From Deltaproteobacteria bacterium (lineage in GTDB: Bacteria > Desulfobacterota > Desulfobulbia > Desulfobulbales > Desulfurivibrionaceae): DNA of 64,000 nt. The stretch lies in contig DUZW01000002.1 in the NCBI GenBank assembly GCA_013349295.1, positions 62,001-126,000 on the forward strand. The letters run 5' to 3'. The notes beneath the pieces are model-generated. The model was not told the origin of the DNA. It was given only the letters and a program-made list of their open reading frames with translations, and did not search any database. A program made the translations under genes and the position numbers. Shown here piece by piece: positions 1 through 8,944 of the stretch (within the stretch, counting starts at the first letter, position 1; every line of letters begins with the position of its first letter).

Positions 1-5
1 AAAAA

Positions 6-1415
6 TTGGCCAACATGATGGCGAGCGGAACCACCGTATCCCAGATCCTGCAGAATCAGCTCCTCCAGGTGTATCTTGCCTATTTTGACTTGAATCTGAT
101 CTATCAGCCCAGATTTTTGTTGAACATCGCCTTTAACAGCTCTTCCAAATGGGAGGAATTGGCCAAGCCGGACACGGTCTCGGCGGACCGTCACAGCCTC
201 CATCTTGGCCTTGATTGTCTGCGGGTCGGCCAGCACGCCCAGGCCGAGGATCTCTTTGTCGAGGAATGCAGACGACCAAAAGGCAAGCAGTTTTATGCCA
301 CTATCGGTCGCGCATTTGTCGCCCTGGAGCTTGAGCGGGACAACGATCTGGAACATTTTTTGGAACATGCCGCAGTCACAGCAAATTCCGACAAGGAAAA
401 GATATACATCTCCCTGTTGCAGGCTCGATATTATGCCCTGCACGATGATCCCTGGAAGGCGGGACGCGTTCTGGATACTATTTTCAGCCTGCGCCGGGAT
501 CTTGCCGAGGCCCTTTTCCGGCAGGCCCAGCTCATGGTGCAGGGGGATCTGCGAGAGAAAGGCATCCGGCAGCTCCGAGCCTTGATTGCCGACCGCAAAG
601 AGCTGTTTCTTGCCGCGCTCATGGACCCACAGCTGCTTGCCGTTGCCGGGCCGATAGAAGATCTCATCGCCGTCCGATTACAGGTGCAGCGGCAGGAGGC
701 CGAAGAAAACCTGCTTACGGCCCAGTCCGTCTGCCATGATCTACAGTCCTGGTTTCCCGGGGAGGAAGGACCGGCGGCCTCTCTGTTAGCCGATCTTGTG
801 GGCCTTGAAAAGCAGTTTGCCCAAGGCAGTTATTACGACCTCATTGATGTGGCGCACAAGACGCAGGTGTTGTTGCGTGCCTGCTACCGCTTACAGGAAA
901 GCACCCTTGATGCCATGCATGCCGACATCGTTCGGATGGTGGCGAGATGGGAGGGCTTTCGCCGCTACTGGCAGACCTATCCTTACCAGTCCTTCTTCGA
1001 GAATTTTCAGGAAATTCTCAAGGTGTCTCGCGAGAAACTGAGTGAAACAGAAAGACTTGCCAAGCAGAACATGCACGGTCAACTGTACCAGACTGTTCAG
1101 GAGAGGCTGACCCAGATCAAGGAGAATTGCGATACATTGAAACTGCTCTCTGCGAGGATGGCCTGGGTAAAGACCTTCTGTGACGGAGCAAAGGTGTTTG
1201 GCAAGAAATTGCTCATAACCGAGATTGTTCTGCTGGCTGGGGTGGCTTTGCTGTTTCCCGTCCTTGCTTTCTGGCTGGGCGGCAATTCCGGCGGCATGGT
1301 CGAACTGCTTACCAATGCGTGGCTGCAGAAACAGGTACTCCTCGTTGTCACTATCTTTGTCGCGCCGCTCTTCGCCTTGGCCCAGACACTCTGGCAGATG
1401 ATGGACACCGCCTGA
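6..1415 (+). CDS. Hypothetical TPR-like protein with C-terminal membrane anchor (5' partial)
   Basis: I do not recognise a named family. The first ~200 residues are helix-rich with TPR-like alternation of small and aromatic residues. A central part (about 230-390) is also helical and Gln/Glu-rich. Two hydrophobic segments near the C-terminus (about 405-430 and 445-465) suggest a hairpin anchor, so most of the protein would be cytoplasmic or periplasmic. The reading frame has no stop between the window edge and the first possible start (TTG at 6, ATG at 15) and no ribosome-binding site is visible, so the gene probably begins outside the window. It converges on the DUF4149-like gene that follows. 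Confidence 0.6.
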   Translation: MANMMASGTTVSQILQNQLLQVYLAYFDLNLIYQPRFLLNIAFNSSSKWEELAKPDTVSADRHSLHLGLDCLRVGQHAQAEDLFVEECRRPKGKQFYATIGRAFVALELERDNDLEHFLEHAAVTANSDKEKIYISLLQARYYALHDDPWKAGRVLDTIFSLRRDLAEALFRQAQLMVQGDLREKGIRQLRALIADRKELFLAALMDPQLLAVAGPIEDLIAVRLQVQRQEAEENLLTAQSVCHDLQSWFPGEEGPAASLLADLVGLEKQFAQGSYYDLIDVAHKTQVLLRACYRLQESTLDAMHADIVRMVARWEGFRRYWQTYPYQSFFENFQEILKVSREKLSETERLAKQNMHGQLYQTVQERLTQIKENCDTLKLLSARMAWVKTFCDGAKVFGKKLLITEIVLLAGVALLFPVLAFWLGGNSGGMVELLTNAWLQKQVLLVVTIFVAPLFALAQTLWQMMDTA

Positions 1416-1512
1416 TCGCTTGTCGCTAAAGCACGCTTTCAATGCCTTCCGGCCGGTTATCTGTGCAAATAAATGGCCTCCCTGATCATCACCGCGAAAA
1501 ATCCATATTTTC

Positions 1513-1962
1513 TCAGAGTAATATCAGCAAAGCGACACCACCGCCGATAACGGCAAGGTTGCCGGCTGCGGAGATGCCATGGATTTTGCGAAACCTGACA
1601 CGGGCGGGGTGATCCGCAGGGGTGTTTTCAAATGAGGCGATTTCCTTTTTGAGCGCGACTGCCTTCGGCTCAATCACGAAAGCCTGGATTGCGGTAATTG
1701 TCAACATCACTGCAAGGATGATTGCTGAAACAGTGCGGCATCTCCTTTTTGTGATTGCAAGGCAGATGAGTGCTACCAGTCCACATGCCAAGCCCCACCT
1801 GAAATATCCAGGGAAAAGCACACCAACAATCCCACCAGCCAGATCTCTGTTGAAGGACGTGAAAATGGTCGGCGTCAGGACAAAGGTAAAAAGGGATGCT
1901 CCCCCAACCCAGAAAGCAACAGCGAGACGGTACAGGACGGGCGGAATTTCTATACGGTTCAT
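1513..1962 (-). CDS. DUF4149-like (TMEM205-like) four-helix membrane protein
   Basis: A protein of about 149 residues with four hydrophobic segments. It opens with a helix containing the pattern WVGGASLFTFVLTPTIF, typical of DUF4149/TMEM205-like inner-membrane proteins of unknown function. The last segment ends in a run of Gly/Ala/Leu at the C-terminus. I chose the ATG at 1962 because an AAGAGCAG-like purine stretch precedes it and the hydrophobic N-terminus aligns with the family. The upstream in-frame extension is low-complexity and overlaps the tRNA-side region. The gene stands alone between a convergent gene and tRNA-Arg. No function can be inferred. Confidence 0.7.
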   Translation of the reverse strand: MNRIEIPPVLYRLAVAFWVGGASLFTFVLTPTIFTSFNRDLAGGIVGVLFPGYFRWGLACGLVALICLAITKRRCRTVSAIILAVMLTITAIQAFVIEPKAVALKKEIASFENTPADHPARVRFRKIHGISAAGNLAVIGGGVALLILL

Positions 1963-2112
1963 GGTCTGCTCTTTTAAACCGGGAGTGTCTGCGGATTGGG
2001 TTTGTTGTGCTGCCGGTGACGGAAAGCAAAAAAGTTGGACAGGGGGTTGGATAAACTGACAGTTGGACAAAAAACAGTGTTTCGAGATTGGCAAGGAAAC
2101 CCTTGGTATTGC

Positions 2113-2189
2113 TGGTGCGCCCGAGAGGATTCGAACCTCTGACCTACGGCTTAGAAGGCCGGTGCTCTATCCGGCTGAGCTACGGGCGC
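2113..2189 (-). tRNA. tRNA-Arg (anticodon TCT)
   Basis: Read on the minus strand, the acceptor stem GCGCCCG pairs with CGGGCGC. TAGCTCAG marks the D arm, the anticodon loop CTTCTAA carries TCT, and GGTTCGAATCC is the T-loop. A discriminator A and an encoded CCA follow. The arms all fold as a standard cloverleaf. TCT decodes AGA/AGG arginine codons. Confidence 0.95.
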
Positions 2190-2263
2190 CCATGTGGGAC
2201 AGATATTAGAACGATCGGGCCAAGAAAGCAATACCGTTTTCGCCCTGCATTCTGTGTCACCCC

Positions 2264-4621
2264 CTATTCTTTCTTCTCCATCTCTTTCCAGACAGGGCCT
2301 TTGGCCGTATCAAGCACCTCGATCCCTTTTTCCGCCAATTCCTGACGTACCCCGTCCGCTTTTTGCCAATTCTTCTGTTTCCTCGCCTCTTCCCTATCCC
2401 TGATCAGCCGGTCAATCTCCGGCGCAAGGGGGCATTCCTCGAGCCTCATGATTCGCAGGACGGTATTAATCCGGCGCAGTGCTTCCAGGATATAGTCCTT
2501 CTGTTCACGATCAAGGAGACCTTGGCTGAGGATCGGGTTGGTTTTTTTGACAAAATCAAAAAGAGCGGCAAAGGCTCGGGAAACGTTCAGGTCATCGTCC
2601 ATGGCTGAAAAAAACCGGTTCTCCAAATCGGAAAGATAAGCAGCCACCTCCGGATGGGGCAAACCAGGCGGCAGACAGAGCAGCTTGCCGATAAATCCGT
2701 CCAGTCGACGCAGGTTTTTGCGAGCTGCGTCCAAACTGCGAATGGAGAAATTAATCGGTTTCCGGTAATGGGTGCGAATCAGAAAATAGCGCATCTCCCT
2801 GCCGGTGTAGCCCAAGTCTTGGACATCCCGTAAGGTGACGATATTCTGATTGTCTGGAGACATCTTCTTGCCGTCCATAAGCAGTAATTCGCTGTGCAGC
2901 CAGAAATTTGCCAAGGGCTTACCGGTGACTGCCTCGGCAATGGCATTCTCGTTCTCATGGTGGGGGAAAAGCAGATCACGGCCGCTGGTATGGATATCCA
3001 TGGTTTCACCGAGTAAATCAAGGGTCATGGCCGCGCATTCAATGTGCCAGCCGGGCCGCATGTTTCCCCACTCGGTTTGGAAAAAGACCCCGTTTTTCAG
3101 CTCGCTTAAGGTCGAACGCTTGAGCAGGGTGAAATCAACGGGATTCTCCTTTTCGTAGTCATCCAGATCAACGGTTTTTCCGACCTGAATCTTGCTCAAA
3201 TCAACGCCGGAAAGCCTGCCGTATTTTGAGAATTTAGAGATATCAAAATAGATGGAGCCGTGTTTTTCGTACGCATATCCTTTCGTTACAAGCTTCTGGG
3301 CAAGAGAGATCATGGCGGGGACATATTCCGAGGCTCTTGGGTACCCGGTGGCTTCCAACACCCCGAGCGCGGCCATATCCTGCTTGAATTCCTTGATATA
3401 TGTATCGGTGAACCCGGCGAGGCTCTCTTTGCGCCGATCCGCTCCCTGGATTGTATTGTCGTCCAAGTCGGTAAAATTCATATAGAATCTCACCTGATAC
3501 CCCTTCAGCACCAGCACCCGGTGTATGAGATCGGCAACTATAAAACGCCGGCAATGGGCCAGATGGGCCAGTTCATGGGCGGTGGGACCGCAGGCGTAAA
3601 ATGTCACCGAATCCGGAACAATGGGCCGGAATACTTCTTTCTTTCGAGAGAGGGTATTGAAAAAACGCAGTTCAGCCTGTTGGGACTCCTCCGGTTCCTG
3701 CTTGCTGAAAAGCTCGGTGCTGAGATACTTTTCGCCGCCATCCGGAAAGATGACCACGAGCACCCCCTCCTTCATCTGAGCACCACGGGTAAGGGCGGCG
3801 GACATGGCAGCCCCGGAACTCATCCCTGCAAAAATTCCCTCTTTCCGGGCCAGAAGGCGGACAGTGGTAAAAGCCTCTTCGTCCGGAATATTGATGATCT
3901 GAAAGGGAAGTTTTTTGTCGAATATTCCCGGGGTATAGGACTCCTTCATATTCTTGAGTCCTTGCAGCTTATGCCCGAGAAAGGGCTCAACAGCAGTAAT
4001 GCGCACCTCGGGATGGTGCTCGGCAAAATACCTGCACAAACCCATGACGGTACCGGTGGTGCCGAGGGTGGCGACGATATCCGTCACCCGGCCTCCGGTT
4101 TGTTCCCAGATCTCCGGTCCGGTTGTCTTGTAATGGGTCAGCCAATTTGCCGTACTGTTGAACTGATCGGTAAGGAAATAGCGATCCGGATACTGGCGAG
4201 CCAAAGCGTATGCCTGTTCAATGGCTCCATCCGTGCCGCGTTTACCCGGGGTCAAAAGGATCTCGGCGCCAAAAGCCTGCATGATCTTACGCCGTTCGAT
4301 ACTCGCCGATTCCGGCATGATCAGCTGGCATTTATAGCCTTTAACCGCACAGACCATAGCCAGTCCGATGCCGGTGTTGCCGCTGGTGGCCTCAAGCACG
4401 ACCTTGTCCGGGGTCAGCTCACCCTCGGCCTCGGCGGTTTCAATCATGTTCAAGGCAACGCGATCCTTGACTGAGCCTCCAGGGTTGAAGGCCTCAAGTT
4501 TGGCGTAGATGGCCACCTTTTTTAAGGGGTTCAGACGTTTGATCTGCACCAGCGGGGTATTGCCGATTTTGTCAAGAATGGAGGATATTGGCGAGTTACA
4601 GGTAATGTGCGATGGTTTCAT
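2264..4621 (-). CDS. Fused cysteine synthase / cysteinyl-tRNA synthetase
   Basis: The protein has 785 residues. Residues 1-310 are an O-acetylserine sulfhydrylase: PLP lysine K52 in NPGGSVKDR, substrate loop TSGNTG at 79-84, phosphate-binding GTTGT at 187-191. Residues about 320-785 are a class I cysteinyl-tRNA synthetase: YACGPT at 342, HIGH-like HLAH at 353-356, and the zinc ligand set C344, C529 and HHENE (554-558), followed by a helical anticodon-binding end. The fusion would make cysteine and charge tRNA-Cys in one polypeptide in the cytoplasm. The KMSKS loop reads KMSPD (586-590), losing the second lysine, which is unusual for an active synthetase. The C-terminal half is otherwise full length. 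The start ATG has only a weak ribosome-binding site. The gene lies downstream of the dsr terminator and is probably transcribed separately. Confidence 0.93.
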   Translation of the reverse strand: MKPSHITCNSPISSILDKIGNTPLVQIKRLNPLKKVAIYAKLEAFNPGGSVKDRVALNMIETAEAEGELTPDKVVLEATSGNTGIGLAMVCAVKGYKCQLIMPESASIERRKIMQAFGAEILLTPGKRGTDGAIEQAYALARQYPDRYFLTDQFNSTANWLTHYKTTGPEIWEQTGGRVTDIVATLGTTGTVMGLCRYFAEHHPEVRITAVEPFLGHKLQGLKNMKESYTPGIFDKKLPFQIINIPDEEAFTTVRLLARKEGIFAGMSSGAAMSAALTRGAQMKEGVLVVIFPDGGEKYLSTELFSKQEPEESQQAELRFFNTLSRKKEVFRPIVPDSVTFYACGPTAHELAHLAHCRRFIVADLIHRVLVLKGYQVRFYMNFTDLDDNTIQGADRRKESLAGFTDTYIKEFKQDMAALGVLEATGYPRASEYVPAMISLAQKLVTKGYAYEKHGSIYFDISKFSKYGRLSGVDLSKIQVGKTVDLDDYEKENPVDFTLLKRSTLSELKNGVFFQTEWGNMRPGWHIECAAMTLDLLGETMDIHTSGRDLLFPHHENENAIAEAVTGKPLANFWLHSELLLMDGKKMSPDNQNIVTLRDVQDLGYTGREMRYFLIRTHYRKPINFSIRSLDAARKNLRRLDGFIGKLLCLPPGLPHPEVAAYLSDLENRFFSAMDDDLNVSRAFAALFDFVKKTNPILSQGLLDREQKDYILEALRRINTVLRIMRLEECPLAPEIDRLIRDREEARKQKNWQKADGVRQELAEKGIEVLDTAKGPVWKEMEKKE

Positions 4622-4784
4622 GGCAAAGTCAGCTTTTGGTGTCCGGCATCAGGAGTTCCTCCCGAAAAACGGGAAGCAACGGGATCGATTGGCAACAATA
4701 TCGGAAGATATACAGTATAACCTCCTGGCGAACCACCCAAATATTGTCTTCGTGTGGGAATGGTTAAGTCCGCAAGGGTGAGTA

Positions 4785-4827
4785 TAAAAAAAAGGCAAGC
4801 TCACCACGATGGGGTGAAGCTTGCCTT
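4785..4827 (-). terminator. Rho-independent terminator of the dsrMKJOP operon
   Basis: On the minus strand a 14-15 bp GC-rich stem (AAGGCAAGCTTCACC against GGTGAGCTTGCCTT, one bulged base) with a short loop is followed by eight T residues. It lies 36 bp past the dsrP stop codon. Confidence 0.9.
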
Positions 4828-4862
4828 GGTCCAGCTATCTACTTAAGTAATACAGACCAGCT

Positions 4863-6032
4863 TCAGGCGTCCTTCTCAAGCTTGACGCTGATCGCCACCT
4901 TGTAGAGGATGGAGAGAATGAAAAAGCCGGTAGCCCAGATGGCCGCGGTAATGCCAAGCTCCTGGGCGCTGGGGTAGTATTCGGTAACCTGATCCATCAT
5001 GTTCGGAACAAAGCCGCCGAGTACCAAGCCGAGACCCTTGTCGATCCAAAAGGCAAAGAATATGAGGAGACAAGAGACCACCAGCAGGTTGTCGGATTGT
5101 CTTGCCCGAGAGACAAAGATCAAGGCAATGCCCGCCAACCCCATAACCACAGAGGCCCGCATGAAGGGAACCAGGTTGTTGTAAACCTGATCGCCATGGC
5201 CAAGACCCCAGAAGAGGTAATCCAAGGTGTGCATATGACCGGGAATCTGGCTGTAATAGGCGACAAAAAATTCGCAGCCCAGGAAGAAAAAGTTGAGCAT
5301 GGCTGCATAGCCGATGATGGTCACCAGTTTGTCCTGCGCCTCACGGCCCACATCAAATTTGGTGGTTTTCTTGAGGATCATGGCGATGACCATCAGCAGA
5401 GCCGGACCCGCGGCAAAGGCCGAGGCAAGGAAACGAGGAGCCAGAATGGCAGTAAGCCAGAAATGACGCCCCGGCAGACCACAGTACAGAAAAGCGGTAA
5501 CGGTGTGAATGCTGATAGCCCAAGGAATGGAGAGGTAGATAAAAGGCTTAATCCATTTAGGATACTTGATCCCTTTATATTCCGACTGCAACACAACCCA
5601 ACCGCAAAGAATGTTCAGAATCAGATAGCCGTTCAGCACGATCATGTCCCAAAACAACATGGAATGGGGAGTGGGATGGAGCAGTACGTTCATTGCGCGC
5701 ATGGGCTGCCCCAGGTCGGCAATGATAAACATCAGACACATAGCAATGGCCGCAATGGCCATGAATTCGCCAAGGATGACGATGCGGCCGAAGGCTTTGT
5801 AGTTATGGATATAATACGGCAGCACCAGCATCAAGCCACCTGCGGCCACACCGACCAGAAAGGTGAACTGGGAGATATACACGCCCCATGTCACATCACG
5901 GCTCATGCCGGTGATCCCCAGGCCATAGTTAAACTGCTGCACGTAACAAAGGCCGCCTACACCCATTATGGAGAGCAGGAAGAGCATCCATAACCCGTAC
6001 CCTGTGCTTCCTTTTAATGCTTTCTCTATCAT
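4863..6032 (-). CDS. dsrP: DsrP, NrfD-family membrane subunit of the DsrMKJOP complex
   Basis: A 389-residue integral membrane protein with about ten hydrophobic segments and the NrfD/PsrC-type pattern of polar residues between helices. It is expected to exchange electrons between menaquinone and the periplasmic DsrO/DsrJ subunits. It is the last gene of dsrM-K-J-O-P, 10 bp after dsrO, and is followed by a strong terminator. Family length is about 385-415 residues, so it is complete. Functional detail follows from work on DsrMKJOP in sulfate reducers and Allochromatium, not from this sequence alone. Confidence 0.95.
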   Translation of the reverse strand: MIEKALKGSTGYGLWMLFLLSIMGVGGLCYVQQFNYGLGITGMSRDVTWGVYISQFTFLVGVAAGGLMLVLPYYIHNYKAFGRIVILGEFMAIAAIAMCLMFIIADLGQPMRAMNVLLHPTPHSMLFWDMIVLNGYLILNILCGWVVLQSEYKGIKYPKWIKPFIYLSIPWAISIHTVTAFLYCGLPGRHFWLTAILAPRFLASAFAAGPALLMVIAMILKKTTKFDVGREAQDKLVTIIGYAAMLNFFFLGCEFFVAYYSQIPGHMHTLDYLFWGLGHGDQVYNNLVPFMRASVVMGLAGIALIFVSRARQSDNLLVVSCLLIFFAFWIDKGLGLVLGGFVPNMMDQVTEYYPSAQELGITAAIWATGFFILSILYKVAISVKLEKDA

Positions 6033-6042
6033 GGTCTTGTCC

Positions 6043-6858
6043 TCAAATAATATAGAAGAGGGATGGATGTGTCCCTGCAGAGGGTTTCCGCTGGATGGTG
6101 AAGGTTGTCTTCAGTATCTGGCTGATCTCTGAGTTGGGATCATTCAGGTCGCCAAAGACAAGAGCCTTACTTTGGGCTGCTACTTCAACGCAGGCCGGAA
6201 TCTGGCCGATGGCCAACCGTTCGGTGCAAAAATTACATTTTTCCACAACCCCGCGCATCCGGGTAGGATATTTAGGGTTTTCAGCCTTGATAAACGGCTG
6301 ACCGTTTGCATCCTTGCCACGCGGGTCGCGCCAGTTGAAACTCCTCGCTCCATACGGGCAGGCAGCCATGCAGAACCGACAACCGATGCAGCGGTGGTAG
6401 TCCATGCCCACAATGCCGTCCTTGCTCTTGAAGGTTGCCTGGGTAGGGCAGGCACGCACGCAGGGCGGGTTGTCGCAGTGGTTGCACAGGGCCAGGATAG
6501 GCATGGAGTTCAGGGCTTCCGGCTGCTTGTAGTGGCTGCTGTCACCCGGGAAGACATGCTGGAAGGAGTCCACCCATATCCACTTGATCTCATCCTTCTT
6601 GTTCCCGAAATCCGGCACATTATGGATGGTGTGGCAGGTGGAGACACATTTTTCGGCAAGGTCTGGATTCTCGGAGAACTTTTTCACATCAATAACCATA
6701 CCCCAGCGTTTGCCGGTGGGTACAGCGGCTCCGTGTTGTCCGCCGGCGGAGGCAATGGCCTCGCCCTTAAGCAGGGTGTTAAAAGCCGACGGGGCGGCAA
6801 TGCCGGCAATGGCGGTGAGCCCGGCAATCTTCAAAAAATCTCTTCTCTTGCTATTCAT
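6043..6858 (-). CDS. dsrO: DsrO, Tat-exported periplasmic ferredoxin-like subunit
   Basis: The N-terminus holds a twin-arginine signal (SKRRDFLKIAG followed by a hydrophobic stretch), so the protein is exported folded. The mature part has the DMSO-reductase-B-type iron-sulfur arrangement: CNHCDNPPCVRACP, CIGCRFCMAACP and CNFC...C motifs, able to bind several [4Fe-4S] clusters. It should pass electrons between DsrP and the cytochrome DsrJ at the outer face of the membrane. A GAAGGAGG ribosome-binding site lies 9 bases before the ATG and inside the end of dsrJ; the dsrJ stop is one base from this start, so translation may be coupled. Confidence 0.95.
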   Translation of the reverse strand: MNSKRRDFLKIAGLTAIAGIAAPSAFNTLLKGEAIASAGGQHGAAVPTGKRWGMVIDVKKFSENPDLAEKCVSTCHTIHNVPDFGNKKDEIKWIWVDSFQHVFPGDSSHYKQPEALNSMPILALCNHCDNPPCVRACPTQATFKSKDGIVGMDYHRCIGCRFCMAACPYGARSFNWRDPRGKDANGQPFIKAENPKYPTRMRGVVEKCNFCTERLAIGQIPACVEVAAQSKALVFGDLNDPNSEISQILKTTFTIQRKPSAGTHPSLFYII

Positions 6859-6859
6859 G

Positions 6860-7240
6860 TTACATCGCCTCCTTCGGCTGGAGATGACAATCCCAACAAT
6901 ACGGTTTCACGGAGGCATAGTTGTGGCAATCGTCACAGAATTTTTTCTTGTCGCTGTGACATTTCATGCAGCCATTCTGCAGGCTCCGTACATATTCGGT
7001 GCCGTTGGCGGTTTTCCCGATTCGGGGGCCGCCCTCGCGCAGGATGTCGTCGCGCCATTCATTAAGCAAGACCATGTGGGAGGTCCGCATATACTGAGTT
7101 GGCGCCACACACTCCGTGTAGTCTTTTGGTTTTTCAGGTTTAGGCATTTTGCCGGCATCCCCGGACTTATACCACATCGGGGATGTGACGAGGCCTAAAA
7201 ACAGTATCAACGCAGGTATGATTCTTCCTTTCCCGTACAT
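6860..7240 (-). CDS. dsrJ: DsrJ, triheme cytochrome c subunit
   Basis: A 126-residue protein with one N-terminal hydrophobic segment that acts as signal anchor, and exactly three CXXCH heme sites (CMKCH, CDDCH, CWDCH). C44 in TECVAP sits in the place of the conserved cysteine known in DsrJ as an unusual axial heme ligand, and the nearby YMRTSHM stretch is also family-typical. It is periplasmic and partners DsrO. It is packed between dsrK (5 bp gap) and dsrO (1 bp gap). Confidence 0.95.
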   Translation of the reverse strand: MYGKGRIIPALILFLGLVTSPMWYKSGDAGKMPKPEKPKDYTECVAPTQYMRTSHMVLLNEWRDDILREGGPRIGKTANGTEYVRSLQNGCMKCHSDKKKFCDDCHNYASVKPYCWDCHLQPKEAM

Positions 7241-7245
7241 GGCTA

Positions 7246-8892
7246 TCAGCCCTCCATTCCTGCCAGAGGCGCGGAACGAAGATCCGTTTCGCGCTCTTTT
7301 TCACCTTCCATAATGAGGGCGTTGCCCACCAGCTCGGAAACACCGCACACCTCGACATCAGGATTCCAGTACTGATTAAGGGCAAGCAGGGTTGCCCGGT
7401 CAATGGCGCATACACAGGAAAGCATGTTGACCCCGTGCTTGTCGGCCACATGACGGACCGCATTTGCTCTTGGGAACCCACCCCGCATCCGCAGATCCAT
7501 GATTTCCCCGGTGTTGAGTCCGGTTCCGCTGCCGCAGCAGAAGGTATTCTCGCGGATGGTGTTTTCCGGCATTTCGTGAAAATTGTTACAAACACTTTTC
7601 AGAATGTGACGGGGTTCATCAAGAAGACCCATACCCCGCGCCGTGTTGCAGGAATCGTGAAAAGTTACGATCCGGTGGTCATTGCGGCGGGGATCAAGCT
7701 TCAATTTGTTGTGCTTGATCAGGTCGGCGGTAAACTCGCTGATATGGACCATCTTGGTGGAGGCCGTATTATCAAAGCGGGTGCCGGTGATCGGTGAGGT
7801 CGGGACCTCCAGGAAGTCGGCCGGACCGTTCATGGTGTCCATGTACTGGTGAAGCACCCGCCACATGTGACCGCACTCGCCGCCGAGAATCCACTTGACC
7901 TTCAACCGCTTTGCCTCGGCATACATCTTGGCGTTGAGTTTCTTCATCAAGCTGTTGTGGGTGAAGAGGCCGAAGTTACCGCCTTCAGAAGAGTAGGTGC
8001 TGATGGTGTAATCGAGCCCGATATGCTCAAACAGCAGCAGGTAGCCCATGAAGGTGAAAATACCCGGTTCAGCGAACACGTCGGCCGATGGGATGACAAA
8101 GAGAATCTCCGCACCCTTGCGGTTGAAGTTCAGGTTGTTCAGACGAACTCCCGTGGCTTCCTCGATATCGTCCAAAAGGAACTCGGCGTTCTCCTTGAAG
8201 GTGTGGGGCTGCAGCCCCAGATGGTTGCCGGTCCGGTTGGAGTTGGCGGCCGGTTCCAGGATCCAGTTGGTCCCTACCCCCACCAAGTGGAGCATTTCGC
8301 GGGCCATCATGGTGATTTCGGCGGTATCGATGCCGTATGGGCAGAATACCGAACAGCGACGGCACTCGGTACACTGATAGTAGTACATGAACCATTCCTT
8401 CAGCACGCCGAAGGTCATGGGCCGGGCACCGGCCATCTTGCCCAGCAACTTACCGGCCAAGGTGAAATCGTTACGGTACACGGAACGCAGCAGCTCAGCC
8501 CGCAGGACGGGCATATTTTTCGGATCACCGGTACCCAGGAAAAAGTGACACTTGTCGGCGCAGGCACCGCACCGGACACAGCAATCCATGAAGATCTTGA
8601 GGGACCGGAACTTGTCAAGCCTGTCCTTGAGCCCATTAATGATGATCTCTTTCCAGTTTTCCGGCAAAAGCCAATTGTCGCTCTCCGGATCCCATTCACG
8701 GGGCTCACCGAAAACCCCGGGCAAATTTTTGTTGTGGTATTCAACAATACTTTTCTTGGCCGGATAACAGTAATTCCCCGGCTTAAAAACGGCTTCCGTG
8801 TCCCACCAATCCTTTACTGGAACGGCGCCCGTCATCAAGGATGGCCCCTTGACAACTTTCTCCTTCATTTGTGCTACTTTGGTATCTGCCAT
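7246..8892 (-). CDS. dsrK: DsrK, HdrD-like iron-sulfur subunit (cytoplasmic)
   Basis: Two ferredoxin-type clusters in the first third (CVRCGACADKCHF and CTECRRCSVFCPYG) precede two CCG-type regions (GGECGH and later CNTARG...TFCCGSGTG). These resemble the catalytic heterodisulfide reductase subunit HdrD. In sulfate reducers this subunit is thought to reduce the DsrC trisulfide using electrons from DsrM. The start at 8892 (MADTKVAQ, ~548 residues) is preferred to the ATG at 8901: AGAAGGA abuts the outer ATG but stands nine bases from the inner one. It follows dsrM by about 50 bp in the same operon. Confidence 0.95.
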   Translation of the reverse strand: MADTKVAQMKEKVVKGPSLMTGAVPVKDWWDTEAVFKPGNYCYPAKKSIVEYHNKNLPGVFGEPREWDPESDNWLLPENWKEIIINGLKDRLDKFRSLKIFMDCCVRCGACADKCHFFLGTGDPKNMPVLRAELLRSVYRNDFTLAGKLLGKMAGARPMTFGVLKEWFMYYYQCTECRRCSVFCPYGIDTAEITMMAREMLHLVGVGTNWILEPAANSNRTGNHLGLQPHTFKENAEFLLDDIEEATGVRLNNLNFNRKGAEILFVIPSADVFAEPGIFTFMGYLLLFEHIGLDYTISTYSSEGGNFGLFTHNSLMKKLNAKMYAEAKRLKVKWILGGECGHMWRVLHQYMDTMNGPADFLEVPTSPITGTRFDNTASTKMVHISEFTADLIKHNKLKLDPRRNDHRIVTFHDSCNTARGMGLLDEPRHILKSVCNNFHEMPENTIRENTFCCGSGTGLNTGEIMDLRMRGGFPRANAVRHVADKHGVNMLSCVCAIDRATLLALNQYWNPDVEVCGVSELVGNALIMEGEKERETDLRSAPLAGMEG

Positions 8893-8944
8893 TGTCGTCA
8901 TTCCTTCTCAGAGATTTTCAGGCTCACTCGGCCGATTTCGCCGT

